Shown piece by piece: positions 40,654-49,693 of a stretch of DNA of 64,000 nt (position 1 is its first letter; each line of letters starts with the position of its first letter). Below the pieces are notes generated by a model that searched no databases, had not been told where the DNA came from, and saw only the letters and a program-made list of their open reading frames with translations. This DNA is from Oscillospiraceae bacterium (lineage in GTDB: Bacteria; Bacillota; Clostridia; Oscillospirales; Ruminococcaceae): assembly GCA_009778065.1 (NCBI GenBank), contig WRKM01000010.1, positions 1 to 64,000 on the forward strand. The letters run 5' to 3'. The position numbers and the translations under genes were made by a program.

Positions 40654-42986
40654 GTTTTAGAGATTTAAAAAAACGCGCCCTTGAGCGGTTTTTCGGCGGT
40701 ATTAACGATAGGCAGAAGGAAGCCGTCTTCCGCACAAAGGGGGCGGTGCTTATAATCGCAGGTGCAGGAAGCGGAAAGACCACTGTGCTGTGTTCCCGCA
40801 CGGCTAATTTAATCCTGTTCGGGGACTCTTATAACACCGATTTTGACAGAGAACTTTCCGCGGAGGATTCAACATATTTACAGGATTATGTAAACGGCGA
40901 TGCCGAAGCTGACAACGAGAGATTGAGTACGCTTCTCGGTTTTGAAAGAGTCGCGCCGTGGCGTATACTTGCGGTGACTTTTACAAATAAGGCGGCGGCA
41001 GAACTAAAAAGCCGTCTCTACGCAATGAATATAAACGCGGGTGATATTTGGGCGGGTACGTTTCACTCAACCTGTGTAAAGCTTCTGCGGCGGGGTATCG
41101 AAAAGATAGGATATAAAAGCAACTTCACGATTTATGACTCGGACGACTGCTTAAGGGTCATAAAAGCCTGTCTCGCCGAGCTGAATATGTCGGATAAATC
41201 ATGGAATCCGAAGAAAATACAAAGCGATATTTCACGCGCAAAGGACAAGCTGTTACCGCCTGAAAAATTTGAGACTTATCTTGACGGTAAACAGGACTAT
41301 GCTTTAGAAAAAACAAAGGCGGTTTATGAAGAATATCAAAAGCGATTAAAAGCCGCAGGCGCGCTTGATTTCGATGACCTTATAATGAAAACAATAGAGC
41401 TTTTAAACTCCGCACCCGAAATTCTTGAAAAATGGCGGCGGCAGTTTGAGTATATAATGGTTGACGAGTATCAGGACACTAACCACGCACAGTATAAACT
41501 AATATCCTTGTTGGCGGGCGGTGCGGGGAATCTTTGCGTCGTCGGCGATGAAGACCAAAGCATATACCGTTTTAGGGGTGCGACGATTGAGAACATATTG
41601 TCTTTTGAAGACGAGTTCAAGGCACATACTATTAAATTGGAACAGAATTATCGCAGTACTGAAACAATCCTTGAGGCGGCGAACGCAGTAATAAAGAATA
41701 ACACCTCTCGTAAAGATAAAACCCTCTGGTCTAATCTCGGCGTCGGTGAAAAAATAGATGTTAAGACTTTTTTAAGCGAAAAGCGAGAGGCGTCTTTTAT
41801 TGCGGACACTATCCAGTCGGGTGTTTTGCAGGGTAAAAAATACTCGGACTTTTTAGTGCTTTACCGTATGAATGCACAGTCGAGAACCGTTGAATTGTCG
41901 CTTGCGGCTTCGGGTATTCCTTATGGGATTATTGGCGGAGTAAGGTTCTATGAACGTAAGGAAATTAAAGATGTTCTCGCTTATCTCAGCGTTATACAAA
42001 ATCCCGATGATATAGTCAGACTCAGGCGAATTATAAACGTACCCAAGCGCGGAATCGGGGATTCTACACAGGCAGAGGTCGGAAATATAGCGTTCGGTCT
42101 CGGTTTATCGCCTGTAGAGGTAATGGAAAGAGCGGCGGAATTCGGTACACTTTCAAAAAGAACCAAACAACTGACAGCTCTCGCGGCAATCTTTCGGGAA
42201 CTCGGAGCCTCTGAAAATGAGCGTTACCTGCCCGATTTAATTGACGATGTTCTGTTACAAAGCGGCTATCTCGATATGCTGAAAAACGAAGGCACAGAGG
42301 GCGAAATGAGGCTCCAGAATATTCGCGAGCTTAAGTCAGCCGCAGTCAGCTTTTGTGAGGAGAATCCCGAATCGGGACTTTCTGAATTTCTCGAACAGGC
42401 GGCTTTAATCGCAGATATGGACAGCTATGAGCAGGGTGAGGACAAGTGTGTTCTGATGACAATGCACTCGGCTAAAGGCTTAGAATTTGATACGGTTTTT
42501 ATCGTGGGTGCGGAAGAGAATATCTTTCCGTCGTACCGAAGCGCGTTTGACCCGAAAGAGATAGAGGAAGAACGAAGGCTCGCATATGTTGCGATAACTC
42601 GCGCCAAGAAAAAGCTTTATGTTTTGTGTGCTAAAGAAAGACTGTTTTTCGGGCAGACCCAAAGAAACAAGCTGTCGCGTTTTATAAGAGAAATCCCGCC
42701 ATCGCTCATGACCGTGGAAAAAGAGGAGTCGCCCGTATACGTAAAACCGACACAGAAAAAAGAAGTATACGTTCCTATAAGCGGCTTCGACAGAAAAAAG
42801 ACCGCACCTTCAACCCCGCAGAACTTTTCTGACGGCGAAAGGATTCGTCATAACATTTTCGGCGAGGGGACAGTTATCGACGTAAACCCGATGGGCGGAG
42901 ATTTATTACTCGAAATTATATTTGACAAAGTAGGGACAAAGAAGCTTATGGCGAATTTTGCTAAGATTGAAAAGATTGGGGATTAA
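40650..42986 (+). CDS. pcrA: ATP-dependent DNA helicase PcrA/UvrD
   Basis: A 778-residue SF1A helicase acting in DNA repair and in clearing the replication fork. Motif I is IAGAGSGKTTV near residue 37, Ia LAVTFTNKAA, II MVDEYQDTNHAQY near 270, III GDEDQSIYRFRGA, IV QNYRST, V TMHSAKGLEFDTVF and VI YVAITRAKKKLYV near 646. The C-terminal tail has the SH3-like end of PcrA (GERIRHNIFGEGTVIDVNPM). An insertion between motifs I and Ia (about residues 65-100, acidic) is longer than usual. Confidence 0.95.
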   Translation: MSFRDLKKRALERFFGGINDRQKEAVFRTKGAVLIIAGAGSGKTTVLCSRTANLILFGDSYNTDFDRELSAEDSTYLQDYVNGDAEADNERLSTLLGFERVAPWRILAVTFTNKAAAELKSRLYAMNINAGDIWAGTFHSTCVKLLRRGIEKIGYKSNFTIYDSDDCLRVIKACLAELNMSDKSWNPKKIQSDISRAKDKLLPPEKFETYLDGKQDYALEKTKAVYEEYQKRLKAAGALDFDDLIMKTIELLNSAPEILEKWRRQFEYIMVDEYQDTNHAQYKLISLLAGGAGNLCVVGDEDQSIYRFRGATIENILSFEDEFKAHTIKLEQNYRSTETILEAANAVIKNNTSRKDKTLWSNLGVGEKIDVKTFLSEKREASFIADTIQSGVLQGKKYSDFLVLYRMNAQSRTVELSLAASGIPYGIIGGVRFYERKEIKDVLAYLSVIQNPDDIVRLRRIINVPKRGIGDSTQAEVGNIAFGLGLSPVEVMERAAEFGTLSKRTKQLTALAAIFRELGASENERYLPDLIDDVLLQSGYLDMLKNEGTEGEMRLQNIRELKSAAVSFCEENPESGLSEFLEQAALIADMDSYEQGEDKCVLMTMHSAKGLEFDTVFIVGAEENIFPSYRSAFDPKEIEEERRLAYVAITRAKKKLYVLCAKERLFFGQTQRNKLSRFIREIPPSLMTVEKEESPVYVKPTQKKEVYVPISGFDRKKTAPSTPQNFSDGERIRHNIFGEGTVIDVNPMGGDLLLEIIFDKVGTKKLMANFAKIEKIGD

Positions 42987-43015
42987 AGCTTCCCGCCGCT
43001 TTAAGGAGAATGAAA

Positions 43016-44752
43016 ATGAAAAAAGCAAAAAGACAAGCTTTATCAATTATATTGACTATTTGTATGACTTTAGGGTTTTCATCCGCCCTCATGTTCACTG
43101 CCGACGCGCAGTCCTCCTCGCTTATGACATACAGGGTTAATTTCAGCGGCGGCGGCGGAGATGTTCATTGGGTTCCGAGTCCGCAGATTAAAACCCATAA
43201 CGTACCACTGTCCCTAACCTCACAAGCACCATCAAGAGCAGGTCATACGTTTTTAGGGTGGGCGAGAAATGCGTCGGCGAGCGTCCCCGACTTTCGGATT
43301 GAAGATATAAATGCGGGATTAGCTTTGCTTACGGATAATACTAACATCACCTTGTACGCAGTTTGGCTGCGAGACGGCACATCTAATTTCACCATCGTGT
43401 ATAATTTAAACGGCGGTATAGGCACTTTTGCATCGCAGATGAAACGACCGGATATTCCCTTACAGCTGAGTAGTGTAAAGCCTGTAAGAGAAGGATACGA
43501 ATTTGTCGGTTGGGGAGTCGCCGCTTCTTCCGACTGGAGTGCATCGTGGGGGGCTCCTCCCGCAGGATGGGATGCTAATTGGTGGAATGTTTGGGACCCC
43601 GAATGGGGTGCGCCTCCTATAGGTTGGAATCCGAGTTGGTGGAACAGTTGGGATGCGAACTGGCTAAACAGCAGCGGCGACATTGGTTGGTGGTATGGAC
43701 GCAATACCGCCGCCGGTTCTGACCCTGTTGTGATGTATCAGCCGGGAGACTTTTATACGCTTAACGCCAACTTAACACTATACGCAGTATGGCGGCAACC
43801 GTATACTGTTACTTTTAATGCGAACGGCGGTACTGTCTCCCCCTCCTCTGCGGTGATTACTGCAAACGGAACACTCGCCTCTCTGCCGATTCCGATTAGA
43901 GCCAACCACACATTTACAGGTTGGTTTACAGCGACTGTAGGCGGTTCGGAAATAACGAGCGAAACTAAGTTTTCCGAGGATACAATTATTTATGCGCAGT
44001 GGTCTTTAAATACACCTGCCAATACTTCTATAGAGAATATAGAAGCTGAGATTACAGCGGCGGCGAACCTAAATAACGGTTCTGTAGTCGCGGCGACAAT
44101 GGTTGCGGGTTCAACATCGGTCCCGAAAGAAATACTCGCAATAATGGCGGGTAAGAACATAAAATTGACACTTGATTTCGGCAATAGCGGTAGGGTGACA
44201 ATCGACGGAAGAAGCATAAATTATGTTAACAGTATCGAAGACCTGAATTTACTGTTACAGTATTCAATGTCAACGAGTGAAAATGCGGTGATTCCCGATT
44301 ATGAGATTCCGATAAGCTCTATTGACTCCGTGTCGGCTCCCGTCCATCAAGTGAAAATAGGAATGAGAGAAATGGGAATCCGAGGCTCTACCGTAACCAT
44401 GTACCCCGGCACACATTATGCGGGGATGAACGCGCTGTTATGTATTTATAACGCATCGACAGACGGATTTGAATTAATTTCGGGCGGCGTAATAGACATA
44501 AGCGGAAGCGTTACCTTAGATTTTGACAGAACAGGCGACTTTGTTTTGATTGTTCGGCATGTCGGAGACGTTACGGGAACAGGAACCGTCACGGCGAACG
44601 ATGCACTCGAAATACTCAGAGCGGTAACGGGACGAATAACTCTTGACCCGTCTCAAATCTTTACGGCAAATTCAAGACGTGACGGCACGATAAACGCAAA
44701 CGATGCACTCAATATCTTAAAACTTGTGGCAGGACTTACCAATAGAATCTAA
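43016..44752 (+). CDS. Secreted InlB-repeat protein with Trp-rich insert and dockerin-like C-terminus
   Basis: About 578 residues. I chose the ATG at 43016 because AAGGAG almost touches the ATG at 43010. A signal peptide (ALSIILTICMTLGFSSALMF) is followed by three InlB/Flg_new-type repeats (for example VTFNANGGTVSPSS-FTGWFTAT-IIYAQW). The second repeat is split by about 65 residues with 14 tryptophans, made of two tandem 19-residue units (GAPPAGWDANWWNVWDPEW and GAPPIGWNPSWWNSWDANW). Then come a ~130-residue conserved module and a dockerin-like pair (GDVTGTGTVTANDALEIL and SRRDGTINANDALNIL). It is paralogous to 49694-51643. Confidence 0.85.
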   Translation: MKKAKRQALSIILTICMTLGFSSALMFTADAQSSSLMTYRVNFSGGGGDVHWVPSPQIKTHNVPLSLTSQAPSRAGHTFLGWARNASASVPDFRIEDINAGLALLTDNTNITLYAVWLRDGTSNFTIVYNLNGGIGTFASQMKRPDIPLQLSSVKPVREGYEFVGWGVAASSDWSASWGAPPAGWDANWWNVWDPEWGAPPIGWNPSWWNSWDANWLNSSGDIGWWYGRNTAAGSDPVVMYQPGDFYTLNANLTLYAVWRQPYTVTFNANGGTVSPSSAVITANGTLASLPIPIRANHTFTGWFTATVGGSEITSETKFSEDTIIYAQWSLNTPANTSIENIEAEITAAANLNNGSVVAATMVAGSTSVPKEILAIMAGKNIKLTLDFGNSGRVTIDGRSINYVNSIEDLNLLLQYSMSTSENAVIPDYEIPISSIDSVSAPVHQVKIGMREMGIRGSTVTMYPGTHYAGMNALLCIYNASTDGFELISGGVIDISGSVTLDFDRTGDFVLIVRHVGDVTGTGTVTANDALEILRAVTGRITLDPSQIFTANSRRDGTINANDALNILKLVAGLTNRI

Positions 44753-44762
44753 ATAAACAAAA

Positions 44763-44783
44763 ACAGGGGTGAAAAACCCCTGT
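44763..44783 (+). terminator. Hairpin after the InlB-repeat gene
   Basis: ACAGGGGT (44763-44770), GAAAA loop, ACCCCTGT (44776-44783). No T-run follows, so it may be an RNA-stabilising or pausing hairpin rather than a terminator. Confidence 0.5.
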
Positions 44784-44807
44784 AGTCAACTGAAAGAGGC
44801 AATAAAA

Positions 44808-45923
44808 ATGAACAATCATGTTTTCTTCCCTGATTATAAAAACAGTATTTTAGGAATACCGAACTCTATACTTTCCTATTACGGCGCGAAAACTCATCAT
44901 GCAACTTTACCCGTATTAGATGAAAAGCTGTCGAAAGGCTACAGAAACATAGTCTTGCTTGTTTTAGACGGAATGGGGGTTGACATATTAAATACTCACT
45001 TTAAAGACGGATTCCTTGCAGAAAACTGTGTAGCTGAATTAAGCTCTGTTTACCCGTGTACCACGACTTCTGCTTTGACTACTCTTGAAAGCGGATTGAC
45101 GCCTATTGAACATGGTTGGTTGGGATGGTCATCATATTTTAAAGAGGTTGACGAATGTGTTGATTTGTTCACGGGCAATATCAGCGGAACCGAACGAGCG
45201 TCGAAAAATTCCGGTATCGCATGGCAGGTTCTCGCATACAAAAATTTGTTTGAGCAGGTCAAAGAAGCTGATTCATCTGTTGAGTGCTGTCGTGTTTCGT
45301 CTTTTGGCGAGTATAAAACCAAGACCAACGAAGAGGTTTGTAATCACATCGAAAAGCTATGTCAAAAAGACGGACGAAAATATATATATGCTTATCATTT
45401 TCATCCGGACAGGGATATTCATAAATACGGTCGCAACGATGAGCGGGTTAAAGCCGATATTGTATTATTTGACAGACAAATCGAACATCTTTCCCGAAAA
45501 TTAACCGACACGTTACTTATCGTTACGGCTGACCACGGATTAACCGATTCGGAGGAACTCTTAATCGAGAATTTTCCCGAAATCGGAGAATGTCTTGCTA
45601 AAAGATTATGCCGTGAAGCCCGCAGTATTTCTTTCTTTATTAAACCGGAATTTATGGATATTTTCCCAAAAAGATGGGAATCGGAATTCGGTAACGATTT
45701 TATACTGATGACAGGACAGGAAGCGTTGGAAAAAGGGTTTTTCGGGAGCGGAAAACCTCATAATCGTGTAAAGGATTTGATTGGTGATTATGTAGCGATA
45801 GCAACAGGAACACGTTCACTACGCTCACGCAACGAAAAAGGCGAAGCGAAAAATTTTAAAGCCGACCACGCAGGACTACGGCGCGAGGAAATGATTGTGC
45901 CGTTAATTTTGATTGAGAGATGA
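44808..45923 (+). CDS. Alkaline-phosphatase-superfamily hydrolase (phosphodiesterase type)
   Basis: 371 residues from the ATG behind AAAGAGG (MNNHVFFPDYKNSILGIPNS). The fold is indicated by the first metal Asp in VLLVLDGMGVDIL, the nucleophile region YPCTTTSALTTLESGLTP with Thr residues, and TADHGLTD with the Asp-His pair. Further His ligands are in FKADHAG. It resembles type I phosphodiesterase/nucleotide pyrophosphatases; no signal peptide is visible, so it is probably cytoplasmic. Substrate unknown. Confidence 0.82.
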   Translation: MNNHVFFPDYKNSILGIPNSILSYYGAKTHHATLPVLDEKLSKGYRNIVLLVLDGMGVDILNTHFKDGFLAENCVAELSSVYPCTTTSALTTLESGLTPIEHGWLGWSSYFKEVDECVDLFTGNISGTERASKNSGIAWQVLAYKNLFEQVKEADSSVECCRVSSFGEYKTKTNEEVCNHIEKLCQKDGRKYIYAYHFHPDRDIHKYGRNDERVKADIVLFDRQIEHLSRKLTDTLLIVTADHGLTDSEELLIENFPEIGECLAKRLCREARSISFFIKPEFMDIFPKRWESEFGNDFILMTGQEALEKGFFGSGKPHNRVKDLIGDYVAIATGTRSLRSRNEKGEAKNFKADHAGLRREEMIVPLILIER

Positions 45924-45930
45924 AAATTAA

Positions 45931-45958
45931 TTGACTTTCGTGGGGGTGCGGATAAAAT
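45931..45958 (+). promoter_or_regulatory. Possible promoter for the second RAYT
   Basis: TTGACT (45931-45936), 16 bases, TAAAAT (45953-45958), 26 bases before the start codon. Confidence 0.55.
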
Positions 45959-45984
45959 TTATATAATGTGAGGCAAGTGATTGT

Positions 45985-46512
45985 ATGGAGAATAAGTTGC
46001 CGATAAGGAAGAAGATAAGACTGACCGGGTATGATTACTCACAAGAGGGGTATTACCATATTACGATATGCGTTAAAAACGGACACGAGATGTTAGCACA
46101 AATAATTGTAGGGGACGCCGCCCACGGCGTCCCGTGTGTAGAATTGACCGATATAGGCAGAGTTGTAGAGCATTATATTGAAAATATAAATATAGTTTAT
46201 GGCGATGAAGTAAAATTAGATAAATATGTAATTATGCCAAACCATATTCATATGATAATCGTGTTAAATAATAGCGGGACGCCGTGGGCGGCGTCCCCTA
46301 CAAAAGCGAAAATTCCCAAAGTCATCAATTCGCTTAAAACATTGGTAACGAAAAAAATCGGGTTTTCAATTTGGCATCGGTCGTATAATGACCGTATCGT
46401 GCGGAGCGAACAGGCATATCGCAATATTTGGCAGTACATAGAAGAAAATCCGATGAAATGGCAAGTAGACAAATATTATACCAAACAAGAAGAAATTATA
46501 TACGGAGAATAA
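45985..46512 (+). CDS. REP-associated tyrosine transposase (RAYT), family 2
   Basis: A 175-residue RAYT starting MENKLPIRKKIRLTGYDYSQ. HUH motif PNHIHMII near residue 85 and the likely catalytic Tyr in WHRSYNDRIV near 137. Sequence IVGDAAHGVPC before, and NSGTPWAASPTK after, the HUH segment are encoded by one inverted pair of 27-base REP units of family 2. The insertion points correspond to those in the RAYT at 4072-4632. The gene is intact and has a possible promoter of its own. Confidence 0.9.
   Translation: MENKLPIRKKIRLTGYDYSQEGYYHITICVKNGHEMLAQIIVGDAAHGVPCVELTDIGRVVEHYIENINIVYGDEVKLDKYVIMPNHIHMIIVLNNSGTPWAASPTKAKIPKVINSLKTLVTKKIGFSIWHRSYNDRIVRSEQAYRNIWQYIEENPMKWQVDKYYTKQEEIIYGE
46108..46134 (+). 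repeat. REP unit (family 2) inside RAYT gene, left arm
   Basis: GTAG foot followed by a tight hairpin: GGGACGCCG, loop CCCA, CGGCGTCCC. It is exactly complementary to 46275-46301. Confidence 0.9.
46275..46301 (-). repeat. REP unit (family 2) inside RAYT gene, right arm
   Basis: Exact inverted copy of 46108-46134 ending in CTAC. The arms are separated by 140 bases holding the HUH codons. Confidence 0.9.
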
Positions 46513-46543
46513 CGATAAAACATTTATAAAAACTAACACAGCA

Positions 46544-46577
46544 TTGACGACAGGGGGTGGAAGTTCCCTGTCGTCAA
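46544..46577. terminator. Strong hairpin between RAYT 2 and the M30-like gene
   Basis: TTGACGACAGGG (46544-46555) pairs perfectly with CCCTGTCGTCAA (46566-46577). No T-run follows on either strand, but it lies between convergent genes and may block or stabilise both transcripts. Confidence 0.55.
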
Positions 46578-46636
46578 AGTGTTTAAAAGATGTTCATTAA
46601 TACAATAAATATGTTTGTATTCGTGAAATGTTCTGT

Positions 46637-49456
46637 TTAATCGTCAATATATGTCCTGCTGTCATAGATGAACGAACCATTGATTATATCGCCCTGTCCC
46701 GAAGCCATCCCGAATCTCTTCAGCCCGTATGCACCCGTAACGTCCGGTAAAACTTTTTCCTCTTCCAAAGCCTGTGAGAAAACAAACACAGCGTTAATCT
46801 TTATCGTTTTGGCGTTATCTATGAACTCCGACCAGTCGGCGTTTTTGTTGCAATATCCGCCAATCCGCATTTGTACACCCTTCCCTGTGTCGGGCTTCTC
46901 AACATATGTATAATCGTCTCCGCTTTTTTGAACGTAGTAATCGGCAGGCTCAAGCACAAATCTCATCGTCTGCTGTATACTGCTGACAGGGTAGCCCAAT
47001 CCCGAACCGACAAACGGCTTATCTTGAGTGTTTACGGCTTCCTTTGAGCCTTCAATCGTCAGAAAAACATTATTGTTTGCGCCGACATTCACGTTCGTCT
47101 TATCCGTCAGTGCGACAGCATCGCCTGTCAGCGTAAACTTAACATCAAGCGTGACATCCATAGCACTGTTATTGATTGCCGTGGGGACAGCGTCACTTAC
47201 GGGCAGAATCCCCCCTGCATAGGCTTTGAGTTCTTCTGTATCTATGCTCTCGCCGGGTTTCAATCCGCGTACCAAGCCCTGCGGGTCAAGTATAAAATCC
47301 CATGCCTTGCTTGTGGGAAGCTCCACCCTGTAGATTTTTGTATCTACCCATAACACCGTGCCTTCCCCGTATATTATAGGGGAACCGCTGTTGTTATTGT
47401 TATTATTGTTACCGTTATTATTATCGCCGTCACCGTCACCGTCGCCATCGCCATCACCATCACCGCCATTGCCGGGGTTTCCCGGGTCTGCGGCATCGGG
47501 ATGTATAAAGTCTGAATAGCGGAACGAAATGGCAGTGCCTGTCGTCTGTAACGTGCTAAGCGAGGACACAGGCGTAGTCACGTTTTCAAACAACGTCACA
47601 GCCATGAGATAAGCGGTAGCAACGTCACCCGTTTCTATACTGTTAACTCCTGCTTTGAGCGGCACAATATCTGCACCTAAAGCGGACGAACCCGCCGGAG
47701 AAAAATGAAATATATTAGGGTTCGCCGGGTTAAAGGAAATCGGTGTCCCCTTCGGTATGGCTATGTAATATCTGCCTTTCGCACTTTCGGGTATGTATAT
47801 ATGCAGATGCTTGTTGCCGGCGGGGTTTGAATTAGATAAGCTGTAAAACATTTCATGTGATGCGCCGCCGCTAATTGGCGAGCCGTAGCCGTTCATGGTA
47901 ATGTTCCCCACTCCCTGTAACCCCGGAAAAGCGGTGAGTCCCTGTAGGTTCGGGATGGGAGAAGATGTGTCCCCGTCCCTTGTCAAAAGAGCGCCCCTGC
48001 CCATTACGGGGCGTATACCCCACAGATTCCACGGATTATCTGTGCTTTGTAAAAGCTTTTCGGTCTGGACGACCTGACTGCCCAATACTTTACCGCCGTC
48101 TGCCGCAAAGGTCTCCATGAACACATAATATGTATTTTCAAAAGCATCGGCGGGGGAAAGAGATGTACCGAGTACGCTGTTATAAGCCGCACCGACATAT
48201 TGGTTTATTGCGGTACGTCCGCTTATGTAGCTTTGTTTCTGTGCATAAGTGCCATACGATGACATTGAACTCGCAAAATAGGCGTACATGCCCCGCGCAT
48301 AGGTTCCGTTCGTCTTTTTGTGCATCATCGCGGAGTGAAGATAGCCCATACCGTAGTTTTTACTGCTGTTATTAAAGTTAAAAAGGTCGCCCGCAACGCT
48401 TCCGTTTTGGTAGGAGTTGCCCGCCGCCCCTATAACCCTTCCGCTACTGATTACTTCTGAGCCTGATTGAACATAATACATATCGGCAAGACCGCTCAAA
48501 GCCTCATTAAGCCATGAATAAACATTCGGTAAGCCATAAGCACCGAGGTGCATGAAGAAAAGCATATGCTGAAACTCATGCGCCAAAGTACCGTTAAATT
48601 GTAATTTTTGGCTCGCATCACCTATCAGCAATGAGTAACCTTGGGTTCTTCCTATATCAACATGGAACACATCAATGGGGTGAACATTTTGAGAGCCGCT
48701 TGTACGGGGGACGGCGCGGACGTTCCGCATATCACCGTTCGTAAAGTATCCCGCAGTATACCCCGCGCTGTTCGTACCATCGTTAGCAATATCATAAAGC
48801 AGGATATTGACCTTTCCGTCCTGTCCGAAGTCCCCGACATTGCTTATATCACTGTAGTTTGTGCTGAAGAAGACGCCCGTATGTGCCGCAAAGCCTGTAG
48901 TCGGGTGGGTCATTCGCGCATAAATCCCGTCAAAGTCTTGTGCTATTCCATTAAAATTAATACCCGCGCCTGCGGTCAAGGTGCAGTTGGCATTACATGC
49001 ACTGCCCGTTTGAGCATGAAAATCCGCATCATCAAGAATCCATACATTAGTATTTGTACCCTGAGCCTTCAGATGCCCTAATACGGCACGTTGCGTCCCG
49101 CTACTGTTGATTTCAACTGAGAAATATCTCTCATCGTTAGTACCCATGCTGAAAGGACCTGATTCCTGCCCGACTACAGCCGCCGCAGGTGCAAAAAGAG
49201 ACGTGACGAGCGGAACGGATTCATAGGGCTTATGTACGGCTCCCCCATCGTCAATGATTAAGGTAGTAAGCGCGAGTTCAAAACCATCGTCAAAGAAAGA
49301 CTCCCTAAAATCATCGAGGGGGTCAATAAATAATGCAGTATCGCCGTCAACCGCCTCGAACGCCGCCACAAAAGCCATATAGGGTGCGAAAATCACACTT
49401 ATCGCGATGACTCCGCCCAATAAAGCCGTAAATCTCTTAAATATTTTTGTTTTCAT
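46637..49456 (-). CDS. Secreted M30-like zinc metalloprotease
   Basis: About 939 residues from the ATG at 49456 behind AAGGA. A signal peptide (FTALLGGVIAISVIFAPYMA) is followed by a domain with the zinc site HEFQH near residue 294 and a downstream Glu in SWLNEALSGLADMYY, the pattern of M30 (hyicolysin) peptidases. A Gly/Asp then Asn linker near residue 675 (GDGDGDGDGDGD, NNNNNNN) separates it from a C-terminal part (residues 700-939) of unknown fold. No sortase motif, SLH or dockerin module is seen. Confidence 0.85.
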   Translation of the reverse strand: MKTKIFKRFTALLGGVIAISVIFAPYMAFVAAFEAVDGDTALFIDPLDDFRESFFDDGFELALTTLIIDDGGAVHKPYESVPLVTSLFAPAAAVVGQESGPFSMGTNDERYFSVEINSSGTQRAVLGHLKAQGTNTNVWILDDADFHAQTGSACNANCTLTAGAGINFNGIAQDFDGIYARMTHPTTGFAAHTGVFFSTNYSDISNVGDFGQDGKVNILLYDIANDGTNSAGYTAGYFTNGDMRNVRAVPRTSGSQNVHPIDVFHVDIGRTQGYSLLIGDASQKLQFNGTLAHEFQHMLFFMHLGAYGLPNVYSWLNEALSGLADMYYVQSGSEVISSGRVIGAAGNSYQNGSVAGDLFNFNNSSKNYGMGYLHSAMMHKKTNGTYARGMYAYFASSMSSYGTYAQKQSYISGRTAINQYVGAAYNSVLGTSLSPADAFENTYYVFMETFAADGGKVLGSQVVQTEKLLQSTDNPWNLWGIRPVMGRGALLTRDGDTSSPIPNLQGLTAFPGLQGVGNITMNGYGSPISGGASHEMFYSLSNSNPAGNKHLHIYIPESAKGRYYIAIPKGTPISFNPANPNIFHFSPAGSSALGADIVPLKAGVNSIETGDVATAYLMAVTLFENVTTPVSSLSTLQTTGTAISFRYSDFIHPDAADPGNPGNGGDGDGDGDGDGDGDNNNGNNNNNNNSGSPIIYGEGTVLWVDTKIYRVELPTSKAWDFILDPQGLVRGLKPGESIDTEELKAYAGGILPVSDAVPTAINNSAMDVTLDVKFTLTGDAVALTDKTNVNVGANNNVFLTIEGSKEAVNTQDKPFVGSGLGYPVSSIQQTMRFVLEPADYYVQKSGDDYTYVEKPDTGKGVQMRIGGYCNKNADWSEFIDNAKTIKINAVFVFSQALEEEKVLPDVTGAYGLKRFGMASGQGDIINGSFIYDSRTYIDD

Positions 49457-49536
49457 TTTAATTAATTCCTTATTTCTTCTGCCTTTTGTATCAATTATCG
49501 GCAAATTTTATGAAAAATTCAGTTTCTGTTCATTTA

Positions 49537-49565
49537 ATTATAATACATATTTGCAATAAATGCAA
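49537..49565 (-). promoter_or_regulatory. Promoter for the M30-like protease gene
   Basis: Minus strand TTGCAT (49565-49560), 17 bases, TATAAT (49542-49537). Confidence 0.75.
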
Positions 49566-49612
49566 ATTAAAATTTGTTAACTTTACATTTTTCGATAAGA
49601 TTTTCCTACTAC

Positions 49613-49641
49613 TTGAATTTATTAAAACTTTATGTTATACT
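49613..49641 (+). promoter_or_regulatory. Promoter for the second InlB-repeat gene
   Basis: TTGAAT (49613-49618), 17 bases, TATACT (49636-49641). Confidence 0.75.
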
Positions 49642-49693
49642 ATATGTGGATTAGTATATGAGTTTATTTTATAGTGAAAACAGGAGAATTAAA

